64,000 nucleotides of DNA from positions 310,001 through 374,000 of the forward strand of contig CAXYDR010000003.1 of NCBI GenBank assembly GCA_964276095.1, in the 5' to 3' direction. This stretch comes from GCA-2733415 sp964276095. GTDB lineage: Bacteria; Bacteroidota; Bacteroidia; Flavobacteriales; Flavobacteriaceae. Shown here in pieces: positions 15,906 to 23,858 of the stretch (the first letter of the stretch is position 1; each line of letters opens with the position of its first letter). The notes beneath the pieces were generated by a model. It was not told the origin of the DNA. It worked only from the letters and a program-made list of their open reading frames with translations, and did not search any database. The translations under genes and the position numbers were made by a program.

Positions 15906-17516
15906 TTGAAAACAGTACAACTCCTTCAATACAAACTAATAGCTTCAGTGATTTTCACTTTGCTAATTGCTTGTAATCCAAAAACTAAATCCGATAAAGA
16001 TCATTTAGTATTTAGATATAACGAATACAAAAACATCAACTCATTAGATCCTGCCTTTGCTAAGGACAATTCGGCTATTTGGGCGTGTAATCAGCTATTT
16101 AACGGGCTGGTTCAATTGGACGATAATTTAAATATTCAACCTGACATTGCTAAAAATTGGATGATTTCCGAAGATGCCAAAACATATACTTTTAACTTAA
16201 GAACAGATGTGTTTTTCCATGAACACAAGTTATTTCACAACAACAAAAGAGAGGTTACTGCTTTTGATTTTGAATATTCATTTAACCGATTAACTGATGA
16301 GAAAACTGCTTCTCCAGGAAGTAACACCTTGCAACAAGTCTCCTTTTATAAAGCTGTAAACGATTCTATATTTACTATTCAATTAAAACAACCTTTTCCT
16401 GCGTTTTTAGGAGTGTTAACAACTAAATACTGTTCTGTTTTACCTAAAGAAATTGTAGCACATTACGGAAACGATTTTAGAGCAAACCCTATTGGAACTG
16501 GTCCGTTTAAATTTAAAAGATGGGAAGAAAACATTAAACTGGTATTGCGCAAAAACGATAATTACCATGAACAAGATTCCAAAGGAAATAAACTTCCTTA
16601 TCTAGAAGCTGTAGCAATTAGTTTTTTAACGGATAAGCAGAGTGAGTTTTTACAGTTTTCTCAAGGAAATATTGATTTTATATCAGGGCTTGCTCCTTCC
16701 TACAAAGATGAACTATTAACTGCTGATGGAAAATTACGTGATAAGTATAACAATACTGTTAATATGGTGTCTGGTGATTATTTAAACACTGAGTATTTAG
16801 GGTTTTATATGGATACGAAACAATCTGAAATACAATCAGCTTTAATTAGAAAGGCCATTAATTACGGATTTGATCGCCAAACCATGATTAAGTATTTAAG
16901 AAATGGAATTGGTACGCCTGCTGAAAATGGTTTTATTCCTAAAGGATTACCGAGTTTTAATCATTTAAAAGGATTTAATTATCAGCCAGAAAAAGCTAAA
17001 GAGTTGGTTAATGAGTTTAAGGCAGCAACTGGAATTACCGAGCCTAAAATAACTATTGCGACTAACAGTGCATATGTAGATTTATGCGAATATATACAAC
17101 GAGAATTAGAGAAAATAGGATTAACCGTTACTATTGATTTACTTACTTCATCTACTTTAAAAGAAGGAAAGTCAAAAGGAACACTTCCTGTATTTAGAGC
17201 AAGTTGGGTAGCTGATTATCCGGATGCTGAAAACTACTTGTCATTATTTTATTCCAAAAATTTTACACCAAACGGACCAAATTACACCCATTTTAAAAAT
17301 GATAGGTATGATAGTTTGTATGAAAACGCATTGAGAGAAGTTGATTTAAAAAAGCGACACCACTTCTATCAACAAATGGATTCTATTGTAATTAACAATG
17401 CTCCAGTAATTCCGTTATACTATGATCAAGTAATCCGATTTTCAAGAAAAAATATTCATGGCTTAGGAATTAATCCAATTAATTTACTGCACCTGAAAAG
17501 AGTATCAAAAAAGTAA
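15906..17516 (+). CDS. Peptide/oligopeptide ABC-type substrate-binding lipoprotein (SBP family 5)
   Basis: 536 residues, the usual size of OppA/DppA-like proteins. The start appears to be TTG: an in-frame TAA lies at 15894-15896, no ATG intervenes, and starting at 15906 yields a complete lipoprotein signal (KLIASVIFTLLIAC, lipobox Cys23). Family motifs include FNGLVQLDDNLNIQPDIAKNW, YTFNLRTDVFFH, the DFEYSFNRL segment, NPIGTGPFKF, the RKAINYGFDR helix and YPDAENYLSLFYS. It would bind peptides in the periplasm. No permease or ATPase genes are adjacent, so it either works with a transporter encoded elsewhere or serves in peptide scavenging or signalling. Confidence 0.9.
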   Translation: MKTVQLLQYKLIASVIFTLLIACNPKTKSDKDHLVFRYNEYKNINSLDPAFAKDNSAIWACNQLFNGLVQLDDNLNIQPDIAKNWMISEDAKTYTFNLRTDVFFHEHKLFHNNKREVTAFDFEYSFNRLTDEKTASPGSNTLQQVSFYKAVNDSIFTIQLKQPFPAFLGVLTTKYCSVLPKEIVAHYGNDFRANPIGTGPFKFKRWEENIKLVLRKNDNYHEQDSKGNKLPYLEAVAISFLTDKQSEFLQFSQGNIDFISGLAPSYKDELLTADGKLRDKYNNTVNMVSGDYLNTEYLGFYMDTKQSEIQSALIRKAINYGFDRQTMIKYLRNGIGTPAENGFIPKGLPSFNHLKGFNYQPEKAKELVNEFKAATGITEPKITIATNSAYVDLCEYIQRELEKIGLTVTIDLLTSSTLKEGKSKGTLPVFRASWVADYPDAENYLSLFYSKNFTPNGPNYTHFKNDRYDSLYENALREVDLKKRHHFYQQMDSIVINNAPVIPLYYDQVIRFSRKNIHGLGINPINLLHLKRVSKK

Positions 17517-17852
17517 CAAATAAAAATAGTTGTTGTTTTACTAGTTAGTATTATGTGTTATCAAACTTTTACTGCAGGTTTTCAACCATTTATTTATTTT
17601 CAGTTTTAGAAATATCATTTATTATAACGCTGCATAAAAGCCTTGCTTTAAGTAATAAATATAACATCAATAAAAGACTACCAATGGATTCTTCTAAGAA
17701 TATTTTGTAATTTAACTGCTTGAAAAACAAATTTTTAAAACACTTTAAAAAGTGTTTTTTATAAAAAAATATCACATCAAGCGATGTGAAAATAGAAAAA
17801 AAACGCCCTTAAGAATTAGTATTTAAAGCATCCATTATAATATTTTCCAATT
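17517..17852. other. 336-bp intergenic region with two hairpins
   Basis: No credible gene is present. A 61-codon minus-strand ORF at 17590-17775 is AT-rich low-complexity sequence and I regard it as chance. The interval holds the terminator-like hairpin at 17737-17760 and, just beyond, a perfect 7-bp hairpin TCACATC-AAGC-GATGTGA at 17772-17789. No clear TAnnTTTG box precedes the gene at 17853. Confidence 0.5.
17737..17760 (+). terminator. Intrinsic terminator-like hairpin
   Basis: AAAACACTTT / AAAGTGTTTT stem with a very short A-rich loop, followed by T residues. It is about 220 bp after the lipoprotein stop codon, so it may end a long 3' untranslated region. Confidence 0.55.
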
Positions 17853-18155
17853 ATGAAATACAAAAGTCTTATTATCATTTTGTCTACAGTCATTCTTCTA
17901 TTACTTATACCATTAATAGCAACGCAACTGAAAGATGATTTTAACTGGACATTAGCTGATTTTCTTATCGCGGCCGGACTCTTAACTGGTACCGGACTCA
18001 TAATAGATTATATTGTTAAAAAAGTAAAAAAACCAATATTCAGGATTATTCTATCCATTATTGTTTTGATAATTTTCATTCTAGTTTGGATGGAACTTGC
18101 AGTTGGTATCTTTGAAACAATAATAAGTGGACATAAGACAATAAAACACCTATAA
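17853..18155 (+). CDS. Small hypothetical membrane protein
   Basis: 100 residues with three hydrophobic helices at about 5-23, 35-55 and 63-83, separated by a short acidic stretch (QLKDDFNWTLADF) and a basic VKKVKKP loop. The C-terminus has WMELAVGIFETIISG. I recall similar small proteins of unknown function in other flavobacteria, with a WxELAVGIFGT-like motif, but cannot name the family. It stands alone between hairpin-rich intergenic stretches and is followed by an unrelated orphan gene. An antisense ORF at 18008-18244 is a shadow. Confidence 0.65.
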   Translation: MKYKSLIIILSTVILLLLIPLIATQLKDDFNWTLADFLIAAGLLTGTGLIIDYIVKKVKKPIFRIILSIIVLIIFILVWMELAVGIFETIISGHKTIKHL

Positions 18156-18273
18156 AATCTAACCTTATATTTATACAAAAACTCTAAAAGTAAGTGTACA
18201 TTTACTAGTGAAAAAATTAACTGGAGAACCCCTTCAAAAGTCACTTTAATTAAACGTAACTAATAATTAAAAT

Positions 18274-18720
18274 ATGAACCGGAATAAAATAGATGAAGTT
18301 TGGAATGAGTTTTCTAAGTTAAATAACATCGAATTAAAATATAAAGAACGTAGTATACAACAAGTAACTCAATCGAATTATTTAATTAATTATACAAACG
18401 AAATAGCTACATTTAGTTTTATTGGAATATTATCAAAATCAACTGACGGCCATAATACTGACAAAACATCAATAATCGTAGAATATAAAAATCGGTTAGA
18501 CATAACTAATTTTGAACTTAAAAATATCGATAAAACAGAAAATACATCTGAATTTGAAAAAAATATTTTAAAATCACTTGAGAAATTTAATGGCAGCAGT
18601 ATTACTTTGAGAGACGAATTTATTAGAATTGATACAGATTATATTTTTTCTGCCATTGCTGATTTTGAGCATGTAAGTAATTTAATATCCGAATTAAAAA
18701 CTACAGTTAAAACCACATAA
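18274..18720 (+). CDS. Hypothetical cytoplasmic protein
   Basis: 148 residues, no signal peptide or membrane helix, rich in Asn, Ile, Lys and Thr. I do not recognise it. It is an alpha/beta-looking sequence with mid-protein strands (YLINYTNEIATFSFIGIL, KTSIIVEYKNRLDITNFEL) and a C-terminal helix (YIFSAIADFEHVSNLISEL). The ATG at 18274 follows the small membrane-protein gene by 118 bp. It is followed by a strong stem-loop. It could be a recent acquisition or a fast-evolving lineage-specific gene. Coding status is supported only by an uninterrupted ORF of reasonable composition. Confidence 0.5.
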   Translation: MNRNKIDEVWNEFSKLNNIELKYKERSIQQVTQSNYLINYTNEIATFSFIGILSKSTDGHNTDKTSIIVEYKNRLDITNFELKNIDKTENTSEFEKNILKSLEKFNGSSITLRDEFIRIDTDYIFSAIADFEHVSNLISELKTTVKTT

Positions 18721-18824
18721 CTCCCTCATCAATATCGATTGCAAATTCAAAATTAGCGACTATCCAATTCCCCAATAAAAAAACAAGTAAAAACTGATTA
18801 TAGGTATGAAGCTATTTTTAATAA

Positions 18825-18855
18825 TTCTAACAGTAACTACTAGTTACTGTTAGAA
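18825..18855. repeat. Perfect 13-bp stem-loop between convergent genes
   Basis: TTCTAACAGTAAC (18825-18837) and GTTACTGTTAGAA (18843-18855) around TACTA, extendable by one T-A pair. It sits between convergent genes ending at 18720 (+) and 18874 (-). Neither side has a good T-run, so it may be a bidirectional RNA 3'-end stabiliser or a protein-binding palindrome instead of a standard terminator. Confidence 0.65.
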
Positions 18856-18873
18856 AAGATCTCTAAATTAAAA

Positions 18874-20049
18874 TTAATTTTTCCTATATTTCTTTGTTTC
18901 CTCAAATACATGAGTAAGAATTGCTTCGTCTAGTTCAGAAAATTCAATACCTCTACGTGCCATAACTACTTCTGCTACTTCAAATGCTTTTTTAGTTAGG
19001 TAAGTAGAAAAACCTGAACTTCCACCCCAACTGTAACTAGATATAAAGTTTCGTGGAAATCCTCCTCCGAAAATATTAGCAGAAACCCCAACTACAGTAC
19101 CTGTATTAAACATGGTATTAATCCCGCACTTAGAATGGTCTCCCATCATCAAACCACAAAACTGTAATCCTGTTTTTGCAAAATTTTCTGTTTCATAATT
19201 CCATAACCGTACTTCTGCATAGTTATTTTTAAGGTTTGAATTATTAGAGTCTGCTCCAATATTACACCATTCACCAATAACTGAATTTCCTAAAAACCCA
19301 TCATGACCTTTGTTTGAAAAACCAAAAACTACTGAATTATTTACTTCTCCACCTACTTTACTATGTGGCCCTATAGTAGTTGCGCCATAAATTTTCGCTC
19401 CCATTTTTAAAGTAGCATGATCGCACAATGCAAAAGGCCCACGAACAGCACATCCTTCCATCACCTCTGCATCTTTACCGATATATATCGGTCCGTTTGA
19501 GGCGTTTAATGATGAAAATAACACTTTAGCTCCTTCTTCAATAAAAATATTCTCTCTCGACACACACTGTACACCTTCAGGAATTGGTTCTGATATTCTT
19601 CCTTTTGTTAACAAATCAAAATCTGCTTGAATAGCTAATCCATTCTTCGCAAAAATATCCCAGGTATTATTTATTTTAATATACTCACAATCTACATCAA
19701 AAACTTCGTAAGTATCAAAATCAACTTCTTCCTGTCCTTCTGTTGTAAAAAACGCTAAGATTTCATCATCACAGAAAATAGCTTGATTTTCTGATAAATT
19801 TGTAATCATTGCTACCAACTCATCGCTGGGTAAAAAAGAAGCATTAATCATTATATTTTGCTCAAACTCTACCATTGGGTATTTATGTGACAAATACTCT
19901 TCTGTAATTGTTGACGTTGTAAAACCAAGGTGTTTCTCCCATTTTTCTCTAATAGTTAAAATCCCCACACGAATATCAGCAACTGGTCTGGTATATGTAA
20001 ATGGTAATAATTGATTTCTTACTGGTCCGTCAAAAAGGATATAGTTCAT
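18874..20049 (-). CDS. GlmU-like putative sugar-1-phosphate nucleotidyltransferase
   Basis: 391 residues. The N-terminus (YILFDGPVRNQLLPFTYTRPVADIRVGILTIREKW) is typical of the GlmU family protein found in Bacteroidota. It resembles a reduced nucleotidyltransferase domain up to about residue 170. The second half is a left-handed beta-helix of hexapeptide repeats (IYIGKDAEVMEGCAV, CDHATLKMGAKIYG, SKVGGEVNNSVVFG, CNIGADSNNSNL). Real GlmU makes UDP-N-acetylglucosamine; this paralogue lacks the GxGTRM nucleotide loop, so the activity is unproven. It lies downstream of the L31 gene behind a terminator. Confidence 0.85.
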   Translation of the reverse strand: MNYILFDGPVRNQLLPFTYTRPVADIRVGILTIREKWEKHLGFTTSTITEEYLSHKYPMVEFEQNIMINASFLPSDELVAMITNLSENQAIFCDDEILAFFTTEGQEEVDFDTYEVFDVDCEYIKINNTWDIFAKNGLAIQADFDLLTKGRISEPIPEGVQCVSRENIFIEEGAKVLFSSLNASNGPIYIGKDAEVMEGCAVRGPFALCDHATLKMGAKIYGATTIGPHSKVGGEVNNSVVFGFSNKGHDGFLGNSVIGEWCNIGADSNNSNLKNNYAEVRLWNYETENFAKTGLQFCGLMMGDHSKCGINTMFNTGTVVGVSANIFGGGFPRNFISSYSWGGSSGFSTYLTKKAFEVAEVVMARRGIEFSELDEAILTHVFEETKKYRKN

Positions 20050-20108
20050 AAAAGTGGTTTCTGAATTGAATAATCAAAGTTAAAATTTATAATACATATA
20101 GAAAAACA

Positions 20109-20136
20109 AAAAGCCCTCGATTTCTCGAAGGCTTTT
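20109..20136 (-). terminator. Intrinsic terminator downstream of the L31 gene
   Basis: On the minus strand AAAAGCC, a 4-bp TCGA stem with single mismatch, then GGCTTTTTG with further T. It separates rpmE2 from the GlmU-like gene. Confidence 0.8.
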
Positions 20137-20158
20137 AATATCTAGTAAATACGGTAAA

Positions 20159-20410
20159 TTATTTTTTGAATTTTGCGTATTTTGTCTTGAACTTATCAAT
20201 ACGTCCAGCAGTATCTATTAACTTAGATTTACCAGTGTAAAATGGATGAGAAGTTCTTGAAATTTCTAATTTAAATAATGGATACTCAACTCCTTCTACC
20301 TCAAGAGTTTCTTTTGTATCTACAGTAGACTTAGTTAAGAATACATCATTATTTGACATATCTTTAAACGCTACTAATCTATAATTTTCTGGATGTAAAC
20401 CTTGTTTCAT
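20159..20410 (-). CDS. rpmE2: 50S ribosomal protein L31 type B
   Basis: 83 residues from the ATG whose complement is at 20408-20410. A longer reading to 20440 adds ten residues (MHLENVKIKK) not typical of L31, and it would put the start inside the predicted promoter region, so I prefer the shorter form. MKQGLHPENYRLVAFKDMSNNDVF and the SRTSHPFYTGKSKLIDTAGRIDKFKTKY segment are diagnostic. No CxxC zinc cysteines are present, which makes it the zinc-independent type B paralogue. A component of the large ribosomal subunit. Confidence 0.95.
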   Translation of the reverse strand: MKQGLHPENYRLVAFKDMSNNDVFLTKSTVDTKETLEVEGVEYPLFKLEISRTSHPFYTGKSKLIDTAGRIDKFKTKYAKFKK

Positions 20411-20437
20411 TTTCTTAATCTTAACATTTTCGAGGTG

Positions 20438-20465
20438 CAAATATATTACTTTAAATCTGTTTCAA
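20438..20465 (-). promoter_or_regulatory. Promoter of rpmE2
   Basis: On the minus strand TTG (complement at 20463-20465), a 17-bp spacer and TATATTTG (complement at 20438-20445). The transcript would begin about 22 nt before the preferred ATG, which supports that start. Confidence 0.55.
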
Positions 20466-20512
20466 AAAACTTATTTGTAAAATATTTTAAACTTTTTTCT
20501 TTATCGATTTAC

Positions 20513-20520
20513 TACATTTG
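20513..20520 (+). promoter_or_regulatory. -7 box TACATTTG before the DUF4199 gene
   Basis: Exact TAnnTTTG match 76 nt upstream of the ATG at 20597. No -33 TTG is evident at the right distance, so confidence is limited. Confidence 0.35.
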
Positions 20521-20596
20521 TTCATTGATTAAGCAAAACTAAGTAAGTTTACGCAAATTCAAAAAAAAATAAACAATAGAATCTATTTAAAATCAC

Positions 20597-21094
20597 ATGT
20601 TTAAGAAAACAATAACTTATAGTCTTGGCTTAGGAATAATCACTTCGGGAATATTCATACTACAATATATTAATGATGTACATCTCAAGCCACCAACATC
20701 ATATGGTGTTGCAAGTTTAATATTCATCATTCTTTTTATCTTTTTAGGGATTAAAAATAATGCTACTGAAAACTTTCAGATTAAAGATGGTTTAAAAACG
20801 GGTATTGCTATTGCAGTTATTAGTGGGCTAATATACTGGTTATATCAAGTTATTCATGTGAAATTTATTGAACCAGAATTGGTTTATAAAATTCAAGATT
20901 TAAAATTCAAACAATATGTCGAATTTTTCCCTAAAACATCAGCTGAAAAACTTACTGTTTTAAAAGAAGAGTTTTTAAAAGGATATCACTTTAACAATTT
21001 TGTAGGGATTATGCTACCTAGTCTATTTACTGGTTTTATTGCAGCTATGATATCATCTGCTATTTTGAAATATCGAATTAAAAAGAACTCTTAA
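20597..21094 (+). CDS. DUF4199 domain membrane protein
   Basis: 165 residues with four hydrophobic helices: about 8-24, 37-52, 69-87 and 136-158. The KDGLKTGIAIAVISGLIYWLYQ segment and the FLKGYHFNNF region before the last helix match the DUF4199 pattern. Family function is unknown. In flavobacteria a DUF4199 gene commonly precedes a glycosyltransferase 2 gene, and that holds here: the glycosyltransferase starts 7 bp downstream, so the two are likely co-translated and functionally linked in lipid-linked sugar metabolism. Confidence 0.85.
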   Translation: MFKKTITYSLGLGIITSGIFILQYINDVHLKPPTSYGVASLIFIILFIFLGIKNNATENFQIKDGLKTGIAIAVISGLIYWLYQVIHVKFIEPELVYKIQDLKFKQYVEFFPKTSAEKLTVLKEEFLKGYHFNNFVGIMLPSLFTGFIAAMISSAILKYRIKKNS

Positions 21095-21101
21095 TTAAAT
21101 T

Positions 21102-22049
21102 ATGGATATTTCAGTTATCATTCCACTTCTTAATGAAGATGAATCTTTAAAAGAGTTACACACATGGATTGCCTCTGTGATGAAAACTCATAATTATTCC
21201 TACGAAATACTTTTTATTGACGACGGATCTACCGACAATTCTTGGAAAGTAATTAATACGTTATCACAAGAAGACAATAATGTAAAAGGTTTTAAGTTTT
21301 TAAGAAACTATGGTAAATCTCAAGCATTACACCTTGGTTTCTCAAAAGTAAGAGGTGATGTAGTTATCACTATGGATGCTGATTTACAAGACAATCCAGA
21401 GGAAATTCCTGAACTATTTGATTTAATTGCAAACCAAGGTTTTGATTTAATTTCTGGCTGGAAAAAGAAACGATATGATTCTGTTTTTGCTAAAAATCTT
21501 CCTTCAAAATTATTTAACTGGTGTGCTCGCAAAACTTCTGGATTAAAACTGCATGATTTTAATTGTGGCTTAAAAGCATATAAAAATGAAGTTGTAAAAA
21601 ATGTAGATGTTTACGGCGAAATGCATCGTTATATCCCTGTACTAGCTAAAAACGCTGGGTTCAGAAAAATCGATGAAAAAGTAGTGCAACATCAAGCTCG
21701 TAAATACGGGAAAACAAAATTTGGGATGGACCGATTTATAAACGGATTTCTTGATTTATTAACAATTTCATTTCTATCAAAATTCGGAAAACAACCAATG
21801 CACTTATTTGGCGCATTAGGATCACTTTTGTTTCTAATAGGATTTATTTTTGCATTCTATTTAGGATTAGATAAACTTATACTAAACCCAGCTGGACGAT
21901 TAATTACACAAAGGCCGCAATTTTACATCTCATTAGTCAGTATGATTATAGGTTCTCAATTATTCATTGCAGGGTTTTTAGGAGAATTAGTATTACGAAA
22001 CAACAAAAATCAAGAAAGATATAAGGTTGAAAAAGAAATTAATAACTAA
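21102..22049 (+). CDS. Glycosyltransferase family 2, polyprenyl-phosphate sugar transferase type
   Basis: 315 residues. The GT-A domain (1-220) has LFIDDGSTDNSW, the TMDADLQDNPEEIPEL DxD motif and the KKRYDSVFAK and YGEMHRYIPVLA segments typical of DPM1/ArnC/GtrB-like enzymes. Two C-terminal transmembrane helices at about 235-258 and 275-297 anchor it in the inner membrane. It would transfer a sugar from a nucleotide sugar to undecaprenyl phosphate. The donor cannot be inferred. It follows the DUF4199 gene by 7 bp. Confidence 0.9.
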   Translation: MDISVIIPLLNEDESLKELHTWIASVMKTHNYSYEILFIDDGSTDNSWKVINTLSQEDNNVKGFKFLRNYGKSQALHLGFSKVRGDVVITMDADLQDNPEEIPELFDLIANQGFDLISGWKKKRYDSVFAKNLPSKLFNWCARKTSGLKLHDFNCGLKAYKNEVVKNVDVYGEMHRYIPVLAKNAGFRKIDEKVVQHQARKYGKTKFGMDRFINGFLDLLTISFLSKFGKQPMHLFGALGSLLFLIGFIFAFYLGLDKLILNPAGRLITQRPQFYISLVSMIIGSQLFIAGFLGELVLRNNKNQERYKVEKEINN

Positions 22050-22101
22050 ACCATTACCTATTACTCACAACTCAAAAACGCAAATCGTGGTTCAAATTTA
22101 C

Positions 22102-22109
22102 TACATTTG
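22102..22109 (+). promoter_or_regulatory. -7 box TACATTTG of the phospho-sugar mutase gene
   Basis: Exact TAnnTTTG match 24 nt before the ATG at 22134. No strong -33 element is visible. Confidence 0.5.
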
Positions 22110-22133
22110 CATCTTTATTAGCAAGCATTAACA

Positions 22134-23858
22134 ATGATACATATCGCACCTGAAACGCTAGAAATAGCAAATACTTGGTTGACTCCTACATTTGACAAGG
22201 ATACACAACATCAGATAAAAGAACTAATTGCCAACAATCCTGACGAACTAAAGGAAAGTTTTTACAAAAACTTAGAATTTGGAACCGGAGGAATGCGAGG
22301 TATTATGGGAGTTGGAACCAACCGCATAAATAAATATACTTTGGGTAAAAACACTCAAGGACTTGCTAATTATTTAAAGCAAGAACACCCTAATAAAAAA
22401 TTAAAAGTAGCGATTGCTTACGATTGTAGGCATAACTCAAAATCATTAGCAAAATTAGTAGCTAATGTATTTTCAGCAAATGGAATAAAAGTATTTTTAT
22501 TTTCTGACTTACGCCCTACACCAGAATTATCGTTTGCAGTGAAACATTTAGGTTGTGATTGTGGTATTGTATTAACAGCATCACACAATCCTCCAGAATA
22601 TAACGGATACAAAGTGTATTGGAATGATGGCGGGCAAATTGTCCCTCCACAAGACGCTGAAATAATTAATGCGATAAATAAGCTAGATTATGCTGAAATT
22701 AATTTTGATGCAAACGAAAACTTAATTGAACTAATTGATACCGAGTTAGACGAAGCGTTTATAAATGCTTCTGTAGCTAACGGAAGTTTTGAAGGTACCG
22801 ACCGAGATAACTTATCTATCGTTTTTACGTCACTACATGGTACTTCAATTACCATTTTACCAGAAACTTTAAAACGCGCTGGTTATACAAATATTCATAT
22901 TGTTGAAGAACAAGCTAAACCTGATGGTGATTTCCCTACGGTAAAATCACCTAATCCAGAAGAACCTGAAGCTTTGGCTATGGCTATGGAATTAGCTGAG
23001 GAAATAAATGCAGATATTGTTATTGGTACTGATCCAGATTCTGACAGAATTGGTATAGCAATTAGAGACAACGACAATAAATTGGTTTTATTAAACGGAA
23101 ACCAAGCCATGATTATTATGACTGACTTCTTAATTGGTCAGTGGTTGAAGCAAGGAAAATTATCTGATAATGACTTTGTAGGATCTACAATTGTATCTAC
23201 TCCTATGATGCAGGAATTAGCCGATTATTATGGTGTTGAATGCAAAGTTGGACTAACAGGTTTTAAATGGATTGCTAAAATGATTCAAGATCATCCTAAC
23301 CAAGCATTTATTGGTGGTGGTGAAGAAAGTTTCGGTTTTATGGTTGGAGATTTTGTTCGTGATAAAGATGCTGTAACCGCAGCTTTATTAGCTTGTGAAA
23401 TTACTAGTCAAGCAAAATCTAACGATAGTTCATTATATAAAGAGTTATTAAAACTATATGTAACTCATGGTTTCTACAAAGAACATTTAGTATCACTTGT
23501 TAAAAAAGGAATTTCTGGAGCTGAAGAAATTGCACAAATGATGGTAGATTTTAGAGAAAAACCATTGAAAAAAATAAATGGATCTAAAGTAATCATGTTA
23601 GAAGACTACCAATCTTCAATAATGAAAAATATTGTCGCTGATAAGGAGTATCCTTTAGATATCCCAAAATCTAACGTATTAATATATTATACAGAAGACG
23701 GAAGCAAAATAGCTTGTAGACCAAGCGGTACTGAACCAAAAATAAAGTTTTACATCAGCGTAAAAGAAACTTTAAAAACTGTTGATGATTTTGAAAAAGT
23801 ACAGCAAAAATTAGACGATAGAATAGCTTCTATTATAAATGACTTGAATGTAAATTAA
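22134..23858 (+). CDS. Phosphoglucomutase/phosphomannomutase family protein
   Basis: 574 residues, an alpha-D-phosphohexomutase of the long PgcA-like type. The phosphorylated serine is Ser150 in TASHNPPEYNGYK; the magnesium loop is GTDPDSDRIGIA; the sugar-binding loop is GGGEESFGF; and the phosphate-binding C-terminal loop is RPSGTEPKIKFYISV. It interconverts glucose (or mannose) 1- and 6-phosphate and so feeds nucleotide-sugar synthesis. The stop codon is immediately followed by the ATG of the ABC exporter (no gap), implying coupled translation. Confidence 0.93.
   Translation: MIHIAPETLEIANTWLTPTFDKDTQHQIKELIANNPDELKESFYKNLEFGTGGMRGIMGVGTNRINKYTLGKNTQGLANYLKQEHPNKKLKVAIAYDCRHNSKSLAKLVANVFSANGIKVFLFSDLRPTPELSFAVKHLGCDCGIVLTASHNPPEYNGYKVYWNDGGQIVPPQDAEIINAINKLDYAEINFDANENLIELIDTELDEAFINASVANGSFEGTDRDNLSIVFTSLHGTSITILPETLKRAGYTNIHIVEEQAKPDGDFPTVKSPNPEEPEALAMAMELAEEINADIVIGTDPDSDRIGIAIRDNDNKLVLLNGNQAMIIMTDFLIGQWLKQGKLSDNDFVGSTIVSTPMMQELADYYGVECKVGLTGFKWIAKMIQDHPNQAFIGGGEESFGFMVGDFVRDKDAVTAALLACEITSQAKSNDSSLYKELLKLYVTHGFYKEHLVSLVKKGISGAEEIAQMMVDFREKPLKKINGSKVIMLEDYQSSIMKNIVADKEYPLDIPKSNVLIYYTEDGSKIACRPSGTEPKIKFYISVKETLKTVDDFEKVQQKLDDRIASIINDLNVN

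Noticed and set aside
17590..17775. 61-codon minus-strand ORF in an intergenic region
   Set aside because: Low-complexity Phe/Lys/Leu composition typical of AT-rich DNA, no start signal, and it runs across a terminator-like hairpin.
18008..18244. 78-codon minus-strand ORF opposite the small membrane protein
   Set aside because: Mostly antisense to 17853-18155, with hydrophobic content explained by the complementary strand.
20411..20440. Ten extra N-terminal residues on ribosomal protein L31
   Set aside because: Not seen in L31 type B proteins, and the extension would fall in the predicted promoter to start interval.
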